From NCBI GenBank assembly GCA_041395105.1, contig JAWLBB010000008.1, positions 1 through 64,000 on the forward strand: a DNA stretch of 64,000 nucleotides, read 5' to 3'. Positions 36,491 through 45,581 of the stretch are shown one piece after another; positions within the stretch are counted from its first letter, which is position 1; each line of letters opens with the position of its first letter. A program made the translations under genes and the position numbers. The notes beneath the pieces are model-generated. The model was given only the letters and a program-made list of their open reading frames with translations. It was not told where the DNA came from and did no database searches. Source of the stretch: Opitutaceae bacterium (GTDB taxonomy: Bacteria > Verrucomicrobiota > Verrucomicrobiia > Opitutales > Opitutaceae).

Positions 36491-37765
36491 ATGGCGCTTT
36501 GCTTGGAAACCGAAATCAAACGGACTTCGCCGGACCGTGTCGTCTATGCTCCGGGGAGTGCGGATCGGTCATCCGGGGACACGGGCAATGAACACTTCCT
36601 CGTCTTTCATGGTCCGTCGGGTGGTTTGATGGCCGTCTGGACCCAGAGCACGTATGAAGGGAGCGGCGACCAGCGGATCGTTTTTGCGACCGGTGCGGAT
36701 GAGGGAAGGGCTTGGACCCGTCCGCGGATCCTGGCCGGTCCGGGCGAAGGTCAGGGCACGGCCAGCTGGGGGTTCCCCCTGTTATCGCGCTCGGGAAGGA
36801 TCTTCGTCATCTACAACCGCTATGCCGGGAAACACGATCTTTTCGCGGCGACCTGCGGTGCGATGGCGGCGGTCTACAGCGATGATGAAGGCGCGACCTG
36901 GTCGGCCGAGCAACGGATCAAGATGCCGCGGACCTGCTGGGACAGCCGTGACCCGACCATCCCGGCCAACTGGATTGTCTGGCAGAAGCCCCTCCGGTTC
37001 TTTGACGGGCCCTGTTTTTCGGGTTTCACCCGCTGGGTCAGCCCCGAGGTGACTCCGCCCCGGCCGATTGATGCCTGGTGGGCCAATGCGGCAGTGGTGG
37101 AGTTCATGCGTTTTGAGAATCTCGACGATGATCCTGAACCCCGTGACCTCCGGATCAGTTATCACATGACCGGGGAGAAGGCCCTTCAGGTCGGACTGAT
37201 CGGCCATCCCGAGGTTCCGGTTCTCCAGGAGCCGGCCATTGTTCCGCTGCCGGATGGGCGGCTCTTCTGTGTCATGCGAACCACGGTCGGGCATCCCTTT
37301 TTTTCGATATCCACGGACCGTGGCGATACCTGGACACGGCCCGAACCGCTTCGCCAGACCGACGGTTCGCTTCCCTTGCTCCACCCCTGCAGCCCCTGTC
37401 CGATCTATGAGGTCGCCCCGGGGGAGTATGTTTTCCTCTACCACAACCACGACGGGCATTTCGGGGGATGGGGGCCGCTCGATGCCAACAGCCATCGACG
37501 CCCGATCTACCTGATGCGCGGACTCTTCCGACCGGGCGCGGTTCAGCCGATCTGGTTCTCCGAACCGCAGTTTTTCATGGACAACGGCGGCGTGCCGATA
37601 CTGCGGCCCGATCTCGCGATGTACAGCAGCCTGACGGCCACCCGGGACGGGGTCATGCTCTGGTATCCCGACCGCAAATTCTTCCTCCTCGGTCGCGAAA
37701 TCCGTCACGATTACCTCGCGACGCTCCCTGTCCCGACCATGGAAAATCTCATCCGGGCGCGGTGA
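36491..37765 (+). CDS. sialidase-fold (BNR/Asp-box) exo-hydrolase-like protein
   Basis: A 424-residue six-bladed propeller of the sialidase superfamily. Two Asp boxes are visible (SDDEGATW and STDRGDTW), along with the N-terminal Arg-containing strands. No signal peptide is seen. Members include sialidases and other exo-acting glycan hydrolases, so the true substrate is open. A stop codon lies four codons upstream in frame, which supports ATG 36491. It begins a short run with a VOC protein and a DUF4091 protein on the same strand. Confidence 0.75.
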   Translation: MALCLETEIKRTSPDRVVYAPGSADRSSGDTGNEHFLVFHGPSGGLMAVWTQSTYEGSGDQRIVFATGADEGRAWTRPRILAGPGEGQGTASWGFPLLSRSGRIFVIYNRYAGKHDLFAATCGAMAAVYSDDEGATWSAEQRIKMPRTCWDSRDPTIPANWIVWQKPLRFFDGPCFSGFTRWVSPEVTPPRPIDAWWANAAVVEFMRFENLDDDPEPRDLRISYHMTGEKALQVGLIGHPEVPVLQEPAIVPLPDGRLFCVMRTTVGHPFFSISTDRGDTWTRPEPLRQTDGSLPLLHPCSPCPIYEVAPGEYVFLYHNHDGHFGGWGPLDANSHRRPIYLMRGLFRPGAVQPIWFSEPQFFMDNGGVPILRPDLAMYSSLTATRDGVMLWYPDRKFFLLGREIRHDYLATLPVPTMENLIRAR

Positions 37766-37805
37766 GCGGGCGCCGGATCTCCCCCCATCAATCCTGACAA
37801 ATGCC

Positions 37806-38198
37806 ATGAATGAAAAAAACCTCGCCTCCCTTATCCGGGATTTTGCCTTCTGCGTTCTTTCCGTCAGCGATATGGCGCGAAGCCGTGCCTTCTACACCGG
37901 AGTCCTCGGATTGAAGGAGACTGCGAACTGGAGCGACCGCTGGGTGGAATACGACATCGGCCACGGTACTCTCGCGGTGACCGTTGAGAGCACCGAAATG
38001 CCGGTCGGAGGAAGCGGCGTCATGGTGGCTCTCGAGATGGCCGATCTCCAGGAGGCTCAAGCCATTCTGAAAACAAAAGGCGTGGCGCCGATCGGTGATC
38101 CCTGGGACAGCCCGGCTTGTCTGGGTCTGCTCCTCCGTGACCCGGACGGCTACTCCATCCTCCTGCACCAGATCAAGCCTGCCCGGCCGGCGAATTGA
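37806..38198 (+). CDS. VOC superfamily protein
   Basis: A 130-residue glyoxalase-fold protein (FCVLSVSDMARSRAFYTGVLGL and LLLRDPDGYSILLHQ). It lies 40 bp after the sialidase-fold gene and 7 bp before the DUF4091 gene, so it is probably cotranscribed. The C-terminal Asp-Pro-Asp-Gly loop is typical of the fold. The substrate is unknown. Confidence 0.82.
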   Translation: MNEKNLASLIRDFAFCVLSVSDMARSRAFYTGVLGLKETANWSDRWVEYDIGHGTLAVTVESTEMPVGGSGVMVALEMADLQEAQAILKTKGVAPIGDPWDSPACLGLLLRDPDGYSILLHQIKPARPAN

Positions 38199-38205
38199 TT
38201 CCGGC

Positions 38206-39822
38206 ATGTCCGATTCGACCATGAAATCCTGGATCACCAGCTCCCTTCAACGGATCTTTCCGTCCACCCCGCCAGGCCGGTCCGCATCCGCGCTCGGCGA
38301 TGTCGCCCTGAACGAACGATTCAGTTTTCAATCGGGCGTTCGCCACGAAGGTTCGTCACCCCTTCAGGTCCGGGTCGAGGCCAGGGGTCCCCGGGGCTGG
38401 CAGGTGCGGGTGCGGCGGGTCGGCTACGTACCCCTGCGTCATCTGAATACGGATACACCGGAAACCGATCTCGATTCGGGCGGAACCGTCCCGGGCTACG
38501 TGCCCGATCCGCTCTTTGACGAGTGTGAAATGCTCCTGCCTTCGAGGGAAACCCATGCCTTCTGGTTCAGCGTCCTGCCCGGACGGGGAGCGACCGCCGG
38601 CGATCACTCGATCACGGTCACGGTGACGGCCGGGGGAGACCGGCCGCGGGAACACCAGGTCCGTTTCCGGGCTCATCCGGTCCGGATCCGTGCCCGTCGC
38701 GGGTTCCGGGTCACCTTCTGGTTTTATCTGGATGCCCTGATCGACTGGTACCGCACCGGTCTCTTCGACGATCGATTCTGGACCATTCTTCCGGCTTACC
38801 TGCGCAATCTTGCAGAACACGGGCAGGACACCCTCTATGTGCCGGTGTTTACGCCGCCGCTCGACGGGATCAAGCGGCCGACGCAATTGCTCAAGGTCCG
38901 GCGCAGGCCGGACGGGGGTCATGCCTTCGATTGGTCGGACGTGCGACGCTACCTCAAGGTGGCCCGAGAGTGCGGGATCAAGCACTTCGAGTGGTGTCAT
39001 CTCTTCACCCAATGGGGCGCGAAGCAGGCGATTCGGGTTTATGAGGGCCAGGGCGCGGACGAGCGCCTGCTCTGGCCGGCGGGGACGGCGGCCACCTCCG
39101 CCGTCTACCGCAGATTCCTGGCCGACTATCTGCCGTCCCTTCACCGGTTCCTGCGACGGGAGGCCGTGCTCGATCATTCTTTTTTTCATGTCTCCGACGA
39201 GCCCCATGGCGAGCAGATCACCGACTACCGGAAAGCCCGCGAACTGCTCAGGGACCTCGCGCCCTGGATGCCGGTCGTGGATGCCCTTTCAGACATCGAA
39301 TTCGGCCGCTCGGGCCTGACCGACCTGCCGATCCCGAGTATTCAGTCGGCCCTGGCTTTCCACCAGGAAGGCATCCGAAGTTGGTGCTACTACTGCTGTG
39401 GTCCCCGGGGGCGCTACCTGAATCACCTGATGGACACGCCGCTGGCGAAGATCGGGATGCATGGGTTTGTCTTCTATCGCTGGCCCTTTGAGGGATTCCT
39501 GCATTGGGGCGCCAACTATTGGTACCGGCAGTGGAGCCGTGAGTTGATCGACCCGTTTGCCAAACAGGACGCCGGGGCCTGGCCGGGGTGGGCCTTCGGG
39601 GATCCCTTCGTCATTTATCCGGGATCGGACGGGCCGATCGACTCGATCCGGTGGGAAGTCTTCGGTGAAAGTCTGCAGAACCATGCCCTGCTGCAGACCC
39701 TAGGGGTGGATCGGGATGACCCCATCCTTCGCCCGATCAAGTCGTTTGAGGATTTTCCGAAATCCGAAGTGTGGATACGCCGGACGAAACGCCGGCTGTT
39801 CCAACGCGAGACGCGGGATTGA
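38206..39822 (+). CDS. DUF4091 glycoside-hydrolase-like protein
   Basis: About 538 residues. A beta-sandwich N-terminal part (to about residue 165) is followed by a DUF4091-type TIM barrel, with FRVTFWFYLDALIDWY at the start, GIKHFEWCHLFTQWG, SDEPHG (an acidic pair in a typical catalytic position) and WPFEGFLHWGANYWY at the C-terminal end. DUF4091 proteins are putative glycosidases common in Verrucomicrobiota and Bacteroidota. I start it at ATG 38206 (MSDSTMKS), just after the VOC stop, because the longer frame overlaps that gene. No signal peptide is evident. Confidence 0.8.
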   Translation: MSDSTMKSWITSSLQRIFPSTPPGRSASALGDVALNERFSFQSGVRHEGSSPLQVRVEARGPRGWQVRVRRVGYVPLRHLNTDTPETDLDSGGTVPGYVPDPLFDECEMLLPSRETHAFWFSVLPGRGATAGDHSITVTVTAGGDRPREHQVRFRAHPVRIRARRGFRVTFWFYLDALIDWYRTGLFDDRFWTILPAYLRNLAEHGQDTLYVPVFTPPLDGIKRPTQLLKVRRRPDGGHAFDWSDVRRYLKVARECGIKHFEWCHLFTQWGAKQAIRVYEGQGADERLLWPAGTAATSAVYRRFLADYLPSLHRFLRREAVLDHSFFHVSDEPHGEQITDYRKARELLRDLAPWMPVVDALSDIEFGRSGLTDLPIPSIQSALAFHQEGIRSWCYYCCGPRGRYLNHLMDTPLAKIGMHGFVFYRWPFEGFLHWGANYWYRQWSRELIDPFAKQDAGAWPGWAFGDPFVIYPGSDGPIDSIRWEVFGESLQNHALLQTLGVDRDDPILRPIKSFEDFPKSEVWIRRTKRRLFQRETRD

Positions 39823-39873
39823 GCACCGGAGAGGCTTCGCGTCTCACCGGCCGCTGCGAAAGAGTGCTTCCGC

Positions 39874-39908
39874 GAAGAAAAAGAGCCCGGCCATTTCGGG
39901 CCGGGCTC
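39874..39908 (-). terminator. rho-independent terminator of enolase
   Basis: A perfect 10-bp stem (GAGCCCGGCC / GGCCGGGCTC, arms 39883-39892 and 39899-39908) with a 6-base loop is followed on the minus strand by a T-rich run (complement of GAAGAAAAA at 39874-39882). It lies 39 bp beyond the enolase stop. Confidence 0.9.
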
Positions 39909-39947
39909 CGGTGGAGACGTTCTTGAGCCGTGGGGGCGCCGTCCGGG

Positions 39948-41267
<1,320 letters not shown>

Positions 41268-41383
41268 TGGAAAAGGGCCGACTCTAGCGGCGGATCGGTC
41301 GGAATGGACAGTCAAAACTTGACGAATCCCGCGCGGATCTTGGCGGGGCGGCGAGGAGACCGGCGAGGCGAAGAAATACGGTG

Positions 41384-41420
41384 CCGTGGATTTGTAACGT
41401 AATGCGTTACAAATCCACGG
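41384..41420. promoter_or_regulatory. perfect 16-bp inverted repeat between eno and the ceramidase-like gene
   Basis: Arms 41384-41399 (CCGTGGATTTGTAACG) and 41405-41420 are exact reverse complements around a 5-base loop (TAATG). It lies between divergent genes, 117 bp before the eno start and 100 bp before the ceramidase-like start. It has no T-run on either strand, so a terminator is unlikely. The inner TTGTAACG-n5-CGTTACAA looks like the operator of a dimeric repressor, but no regulator gene is adjacent. Confidence 0.6.
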
Positions 41421-41520
41421 TCAGCCGGGGCGTCCCGACCGGATGGCGTGGGATCGAACGTTACCATCTTGCGAAAACTGGCCGGGGAGGCGGATTTTCG
41501 GTCAGAGTCCCTGGGAGAAC

Positions 41521-42852
41521 ATGAAGATTTCGGGCCAGTCAAAAGCGGGTTGGGCCCGGGTGGAGATCACGCCTCCGCTGGGCCTGCCGATGGGGGGGCG
41601 GGGTGCGCAGATTGCGTTGGGCAGGGAGGTGCGGGATCCGCTCGAAGCGGGTGTGCTCCTGCTGGAAGACGGTCGCGGGGTGCGCCAGCTCTGGGTATCC
41701 CTCGATCTGGTCGGACTGGGGTTCCGCTCGAGTGTCGAACTGAGGCGCAACCTGTCCATGTTGACGGGTGTCGCACCCGATGCCGTCGTCCTGAATTTCG
41801 CCCATGTGCACAGCGGTCCGATGGCCAATGCGGAGAAGTACGCCGCGAAGCTGGAGAAGCCTCCGGGCCTGCAGGCCTATGAGGAGGTCCTGATCGAAAG
41901 GGTATCGGGTGCTGCCGTGCAGGCGGAGCGGAATCTCTCCCGGGTGTCTGTATCCGTCCATCGGGGGCGCTCAACCATCGGGGTGAATCGTAGGAATCGG
42001 GATGATACGGGAAAGATGGATATGCGTCCGAGTGCGCACGGCTGCTGCAACCCGGACCTGTGGGTCATGGACCTGCAGTCGGAATCCGGCCGCGCGATCA
42101 TCTACAGTTGCGGTTGTCATCCGGTGCTCGTTTACGGATTTGCCTGGAACAGTCTTTCGGCCGATTTCGTGGGTGTCAGTCGACGCCGTCTGGCCACGGA
42201 ATTCGGGCAAACCACTCATTGTCAGTTTATGCAAGGTCTGGCGGGCAATGTCCGGCCCCGGATTGTCGCCGATTTTGAGGCCAACGTTTTCCGAAAGCCG
42301 ACCTCCGCGGATGTCGAACAGACCGGTGAGGATCTGGCGAACGATGTCCTTGAGGCGCTTGCGGCTTCGGGAGATCCGATTGACCTGGAACTGGCCTCTG
42401 GTTCCAGCCGGGTGCTCCTGAGGCAGGATCCTGCCGGGATGCCGGATCGGGAACATTGGCGCGATTTGAGCCGCTCCGACGACGAATTGCGCCGGAATCT
42501 CGGGCGGTATTGGGGGGAGCGGCTTGACAGCGGTCTGCCCCCGGTTCGGGGGGTCGTCTTTGAGGTGGGTTTGCTGCGCCTGGCGAAGGGTCACGGGATC
42601 GCCTGGTTGGGGGGTGAGCCGGTTGCGGAGTGGCTGGCCGTGCTCCGTCGTGCGCTCAAGGACGAAGACCTCACGGTGTGGGGCTATTGTCAGGACGTGC
42701 CCTGCTATCTGCCGACCGACAGCCTGCTGCCGGAGGGCGGATACGAAGTGGTGACGTCTCGCTGGTACAACAAGGATGGTCCGGCCCCGTTCCTATCGGG
42801 GATCGATCAGGTATTCGTGGAGGAACTCCAATCCCTAAGTTGTCGGATTTGA
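41521..42852 (+). CDS. neutral/alkaline ceramidase-like protein
   Basis: About 443 residues of the neutral/alkaline non-lysosomal ceramidase N-terminal family. Blocks include WARVEITPPLGLPMGG, LWVSLDLVGLG, AHVHSGPM (zinc-ligand region), IYSCGCHPVLV, and MQGLAGNVRPR at the position of the catalytic-Ser loop. No signal peptide is seen, unlike secreted ceramidases, so the substrate may be another amide or lipid-like compound. ATG 41521 follows a GGGAG ribosome site by about 5 bp. It heads a run with an oxidoreductase and a UroD-family methyltransferase. Confidence 0.75.
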   Translation: MKISGQSKAGWARVEITPPLGLPMGGRGAQIALGREVRDPLEAGVLLLEDGRGVRQLWVSLDLVGLGFRSSVELRRNLSMLTGVAPDAVVLNFAHVHSGPMANAEKYAAKLEKPPGLQAYEEVLIERVSGAAVQAERNLSRVSVSVHRGRSTIGVNRRNRDDTGKMDMRPSAHGCCNPDLWVMDLQSESGRAIIYSCGCHPVLVYGFAWNSLSADFVGVSRRRLATEFGQTTHCQFMQGLAGNVRPRIVADFEANVFRKPTSADVEQTGEDLANDVLEALAASGDPIDLELASGSSRVLLRQDPAGMPDREHWRDLSRSDDELRRNLGRYWGERLDSGLPPVRGVVFEVGLLRLAKGHGIAWLGGEPVAEWLAVLRRALKDEDLTVWGYCQDVPCYLPTDSLLPEGGYEVVTSRWYNKDGPAPFLSGIDQVFVEELQSLSCRI

Positions 42853-42918
42853 GCGATAGCGCTATTCCGGCTTTGCCGCATTGCCGATCTTTCCGGAGTT
42901 CCCCATGATGCCGGTTCA

Positions 42919-44202
42919 ATGAAGAAGCGATATGCCATAGTCGGGGTCAGCGGACGCTCGAAATCCTATACCGACCGGATCCTGGGGGATTTCCGGGACC
43001 GGGCTGAAATTGTGGCGCTCCTTGATCGAAATGAAGCACGGATTGCGGATTTCAACGAAACCAATCGTCTGTCCCTGCCGGGATACTCGGAGAACGAGTT
43101 TTCCCGGATGATCGAGGAGACCCGGCCGGATGCGGTGATCATTTCGACGACGGACGGCACGCACGCCACCTACCTGGTTGCGGCGATGGAGCACCACATC
43201 GATGCGATCTGTGAGAAGCCGATGGCAATTGACGCCGACCAGGTGAGGGCGGTGCTCGCCGCCGAGGCGGCGAGCCGGGCGTCCATCACAGTCACCCTCA
43301 ATTACCGCTACGCACCGGTCACCACCCGGATCCGGGAGTTGATTCTGGATGAAGCGATCGGACGTCCCACCCAGGTCGATTTCAACTACTATCTCGATAC
43401 CTTCCACGGCGCCTCCTATTTCAAGCGGTGGAATCGCTATGCGGCGCAATCGGGCTCCCTGCTGGTGACGAAGGCCAGCCACCATTTTGACCTCGTCAAC
43501 TGGATGATCGATCAGGATCCGGTCGAGGTCTTTGCCTACGGTGCCCTGAACTACTATGGTCCGGACGGTCCGGAGAATCCGGAGAGGATCGACGGGCGCC
43601 GCTGTTCGACCTGCGGCGACAAGTGCGCCTACTACCGGCGGCACGCCTCCGGTGATGGCTCCCAGGATGAGCACCTGATCAACTTCAACAACCCGGGAAA
43701 GAACGAGTTGTTTGCGAGGTCTGACGGCTACTATGCCGATCGTTGCATCTTTGATTCGGACATCGATACCTGGGATACCTTCAGCCTGAGTGTCCGCTAC
43801 GCCGGCGGAGTCATGATGAGCTATTCCCTGAATGCCTCGCTTCCCTATGAGGGCTATCGCCTGGCCATCAACGGGACGGGGGGAAGGATAGAGAGCGATG
43901 CCGTTCACGGTGGCCCGGCCCGGCTTCCTTTCCCGGAGCCCCCGGCTCAGAATATCCGCCTTTTCCCCTTGTTCGGGCGCATGCAGACCATCGATGTCGT
44001 CGATCGGGAAGGGGGGCATGGAGGCGCGGATCCGTTGATCATGCACGAGATCTTCAACGGGCGGGACGAATCGGATCGCACCGGAGGGTTCGCCGGAGCG
44101 CGGGCGGGGGCGATGTCGTCGCTCGTCGGGATCGCGGCCCGCGAATCCCTGAGAAGCGGCCGTCCTGTCAGAATTGCGGACCTGCTGGCAGACATCGCCT
44201 GA
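42919..44202 (+). CDS. Gfo/Idh/MocA-family NAD(P)-dependent oxidoreductase
   Basis: An N-terminal Rossmann fold (YAIVGVSGRSKSYTDRIL), the family motif CEKPMAID, and the C-terminal alpha/beta domain (NYRYAPVTTRIRELI) identify the family. These enzymes oxidise or isomerise sugars, inositols and amino sugars. A Cys cluster (RRCSTCGDKCAYYRR, near residue 225) is present; such clusters are seen in some subfamilies. It lies 66 bp after the ceramidase-like gene and 49 bp before the UroD-family gene. The substrate is unknown. Confidence 0.88.
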   Translation: MKKRYAIVGVSGRSKSYTDRILGDFRDRAEIVALLDRNEARIADFNETNRLSLPGYSENEFSRMIEETRPDAVIISTTDGTHATYLVAAMEHHIDAICEKPMAIDADQVRAVLAAEAASRASITVTLNYRYAPVTTRIRELILDEAIGRPTQVDFNYYLDTFHGASYFKRWNRYAAQSGSLLVTKASHHFDLVNWMIDQDPVEVFAYGALNYYGPDGPENPERIDGRRCSTCGDKCAYYRRHASGDGSQDEHLINFNNPGKNELFARSDGYYADRCIFDSDIDTWDTFSLSVRYAGGVMMSYSLNASLPYEGYRLAINGTGGRIESDAVHGGPARLPFPEPPAQNIRLFPLFGRMQTIDVVDREGGHGGADPLIMHEIFNGRDESDRTGGFAGARAGAMSSLVGIAARESLRSGRPVRIADLLADIA

Positions 44203-44251
44203 CCGAGTTCGAGATGGACTGTGCCGATATCCCGGTCAGTCTGAATCCAGG

Positions 44252-45250
44252 ATGATGACAGGAAAGCAACGTTATCTGGCCACGCTCAACGGGGAAGCGG
44301 TCGATCACCTGGCGCGGATTCCGATTCTGATGCGGTATGCGGCGGAATACATCGGATCGAATTATGGAGCGTTTGCCTCGGATTATCGGGTTCTGGTCGA
44401 AGCGAATCTGCGTTGTGCGGCCGACTTCGGTTACGATCAATGGAGCGCGATTTCGGACCCCTATCGGGAAACCACCGGTTTCGGGGGGCGGGTCGTCTAC
44501 TCGAAAAACGAGGTGCCGGAATGCACCTACCGGCCCCTCAAGGATTCGATGGACCTGGCGCGGCTCGAGAGTCCCGACCCTGAGTCCTCGCCGAGGATGC
44601 GTGACCGGTTGATGGCGGTCGAAGCGCTCGCCCGGCAGGGTCCCGACTACAGCATACTCGGCTGGATTGAGGGACCCGCCGCGGAAGCGGCGACTCTCCG
44701 GGATACGGAAAATCTCTTCATGGATCTGATGGAGGAACCCGGGTTCGTGGCCGACCTGATGGACGTCTGTGTGGAGGCCGGCCTCGCCTTTGCCCGGGCT
44801 CAAATGGACCGGGGCGCCGATACGATCGGGATCGGCGACGCAGTGGTCAGCCAGGTGTCGCCGGAGAATTACCGCGACCTCATCCGGCCGCGACAGCTTC
44901 GCCTGATGGAGGGTATCCGGCAGATGGGAGGGAGGGTCCGTCTCCACATCTGCGGCAACACGACCCATCTGCTCGACCAGTTCGCGGGTCTGCCGATCGA
45001 CATCCTTGATGTGGATCATCTGGTCGACCTCAAGGCCGCCCGCAGAGCGATGGGATCGCAGGTGGTCCTGGCGGGCAACCTTGATCCGGTGGGGGGAGTC
45101 ATGAAGGGGACGCCCGATTCGATCCGGACAGCGCTGGTGCGCATGTTCGGGGAAGCCGGACAGCCTTATTGTGTCAATGCCGGCTGTGAAATCCCGTCGG
45201 GCACCCCGGTGGAGAACCTGAAGGCCCTCTGTGCGCCGTTCAAGGGTTGA
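44252..45250 (+). CDS. uroporphyrinogen decarboxylase-family methyltransferase-like protein
   Basis: A 332-residue UroD-fold protein that more resembles MtaA/MtbA-type corrinoid methyltransferases than HemE. The zinc motif His-x-Cys is in LHICGNTTHLL and the distal Cys in VNAGCEIPSGTPVENL, with GNLDPVGGVMKGTPDSI between them. True HemE lacks this zinc site. It could transfer methyl groups in demethylation of a methoxylated or methylated compound, but no corrinoid protein is encoded nearby. ATG 44252 has an AGG element just upstream. Confidence 0.8.
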   Translation: MMTGKQRYLATLNGEAVDHLARIPILMRYAAEYIGSNYGAFASDYRVLVEANLRCAADFGYDQWSAISDPYRETTGFGGRVVYSKNEVPECTYRPLKDSMDLARLESPDPESSPRMRDRLMAVEALARQGPDYSILGWIEGPAAEAATLRDTENLFMDLMEEPGFVADLMDVCVEAGLAFARAQMDRGADTIGIGDAVVSQVSPENYRDLIRPRQLRLMEGIRQMGGRVRLHICGNTTHLLDQFAGLPIDILDVDHLVDLKAARRAMGSQVVLAGNLDPVGGVMKGTPDSIRTALVRMFGEAGQPYCVNAGCEIPSGTPVENLKALCAPFKG

Positions 45251-45285
45251 GCGATCCCTTTTGTATCCACAAATAGGTCACAAAT

Positions 45286-45554
45286 AAACCAACCGTAGGG
45301 TGCTACGTTTGGTTTTCAGTCCGAGAACCCTACGTTGCATGCTGGAACGGCGCCTAGTTAGCGAAAGAGTCGGATCAGCCAACGAGGTGTTGACTGCTCT
45401 TCGACGGCGGGTCCGGAGGCCCTCGCCCTACCAACTGAAATCAGAGCATCCGTGGTAGCGCTGGACGTCCCCGGCCAGCCGCAACGGTTGTCCGGCACAA
45501 AACAACGACAGGCATCCTCAACCAATTGCCATTCGTGGATACTACGGTTGGTTT
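45286..45554. repeat. composite interspersed repeat, copy B
   Basis: Second copy of the element at 1808-2115. The left hairpin (arms 45286-45298 and 45303-45315, 12 of 13 paired) has the same AAACCAACCGTAG form. The core with the inverted GTAG hairpin pair (about 45400-45490) is nearly identical. The right end keeps only the CTACGGTTGGTTT half at about 45542-45554. It fills the gap between the UroD-family stop and the uvrA stop, leaving no gene there. Confidence 0.75.
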
Positions 45555-45581
45555 GGCGGGGCAAACGCCTTCGGCCTGTGT

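Noticed and set aside
39826..39850. Possible degenerate REP unit (GAGAGGCTTCGCGTCTC)
   Set aside because: It lacks the GTAG head and the conserved loop; resemblance to the REP core is partial and may be chance.
44174..44252. A longer N-terminus for the UroD-family protein
   Set aside because: It overlaps the end of the Gfo/Idh/MocA gene and is Arg/Cys-rich, unlike the family; ATG 44252 starts at the conserved N-terminal helix.
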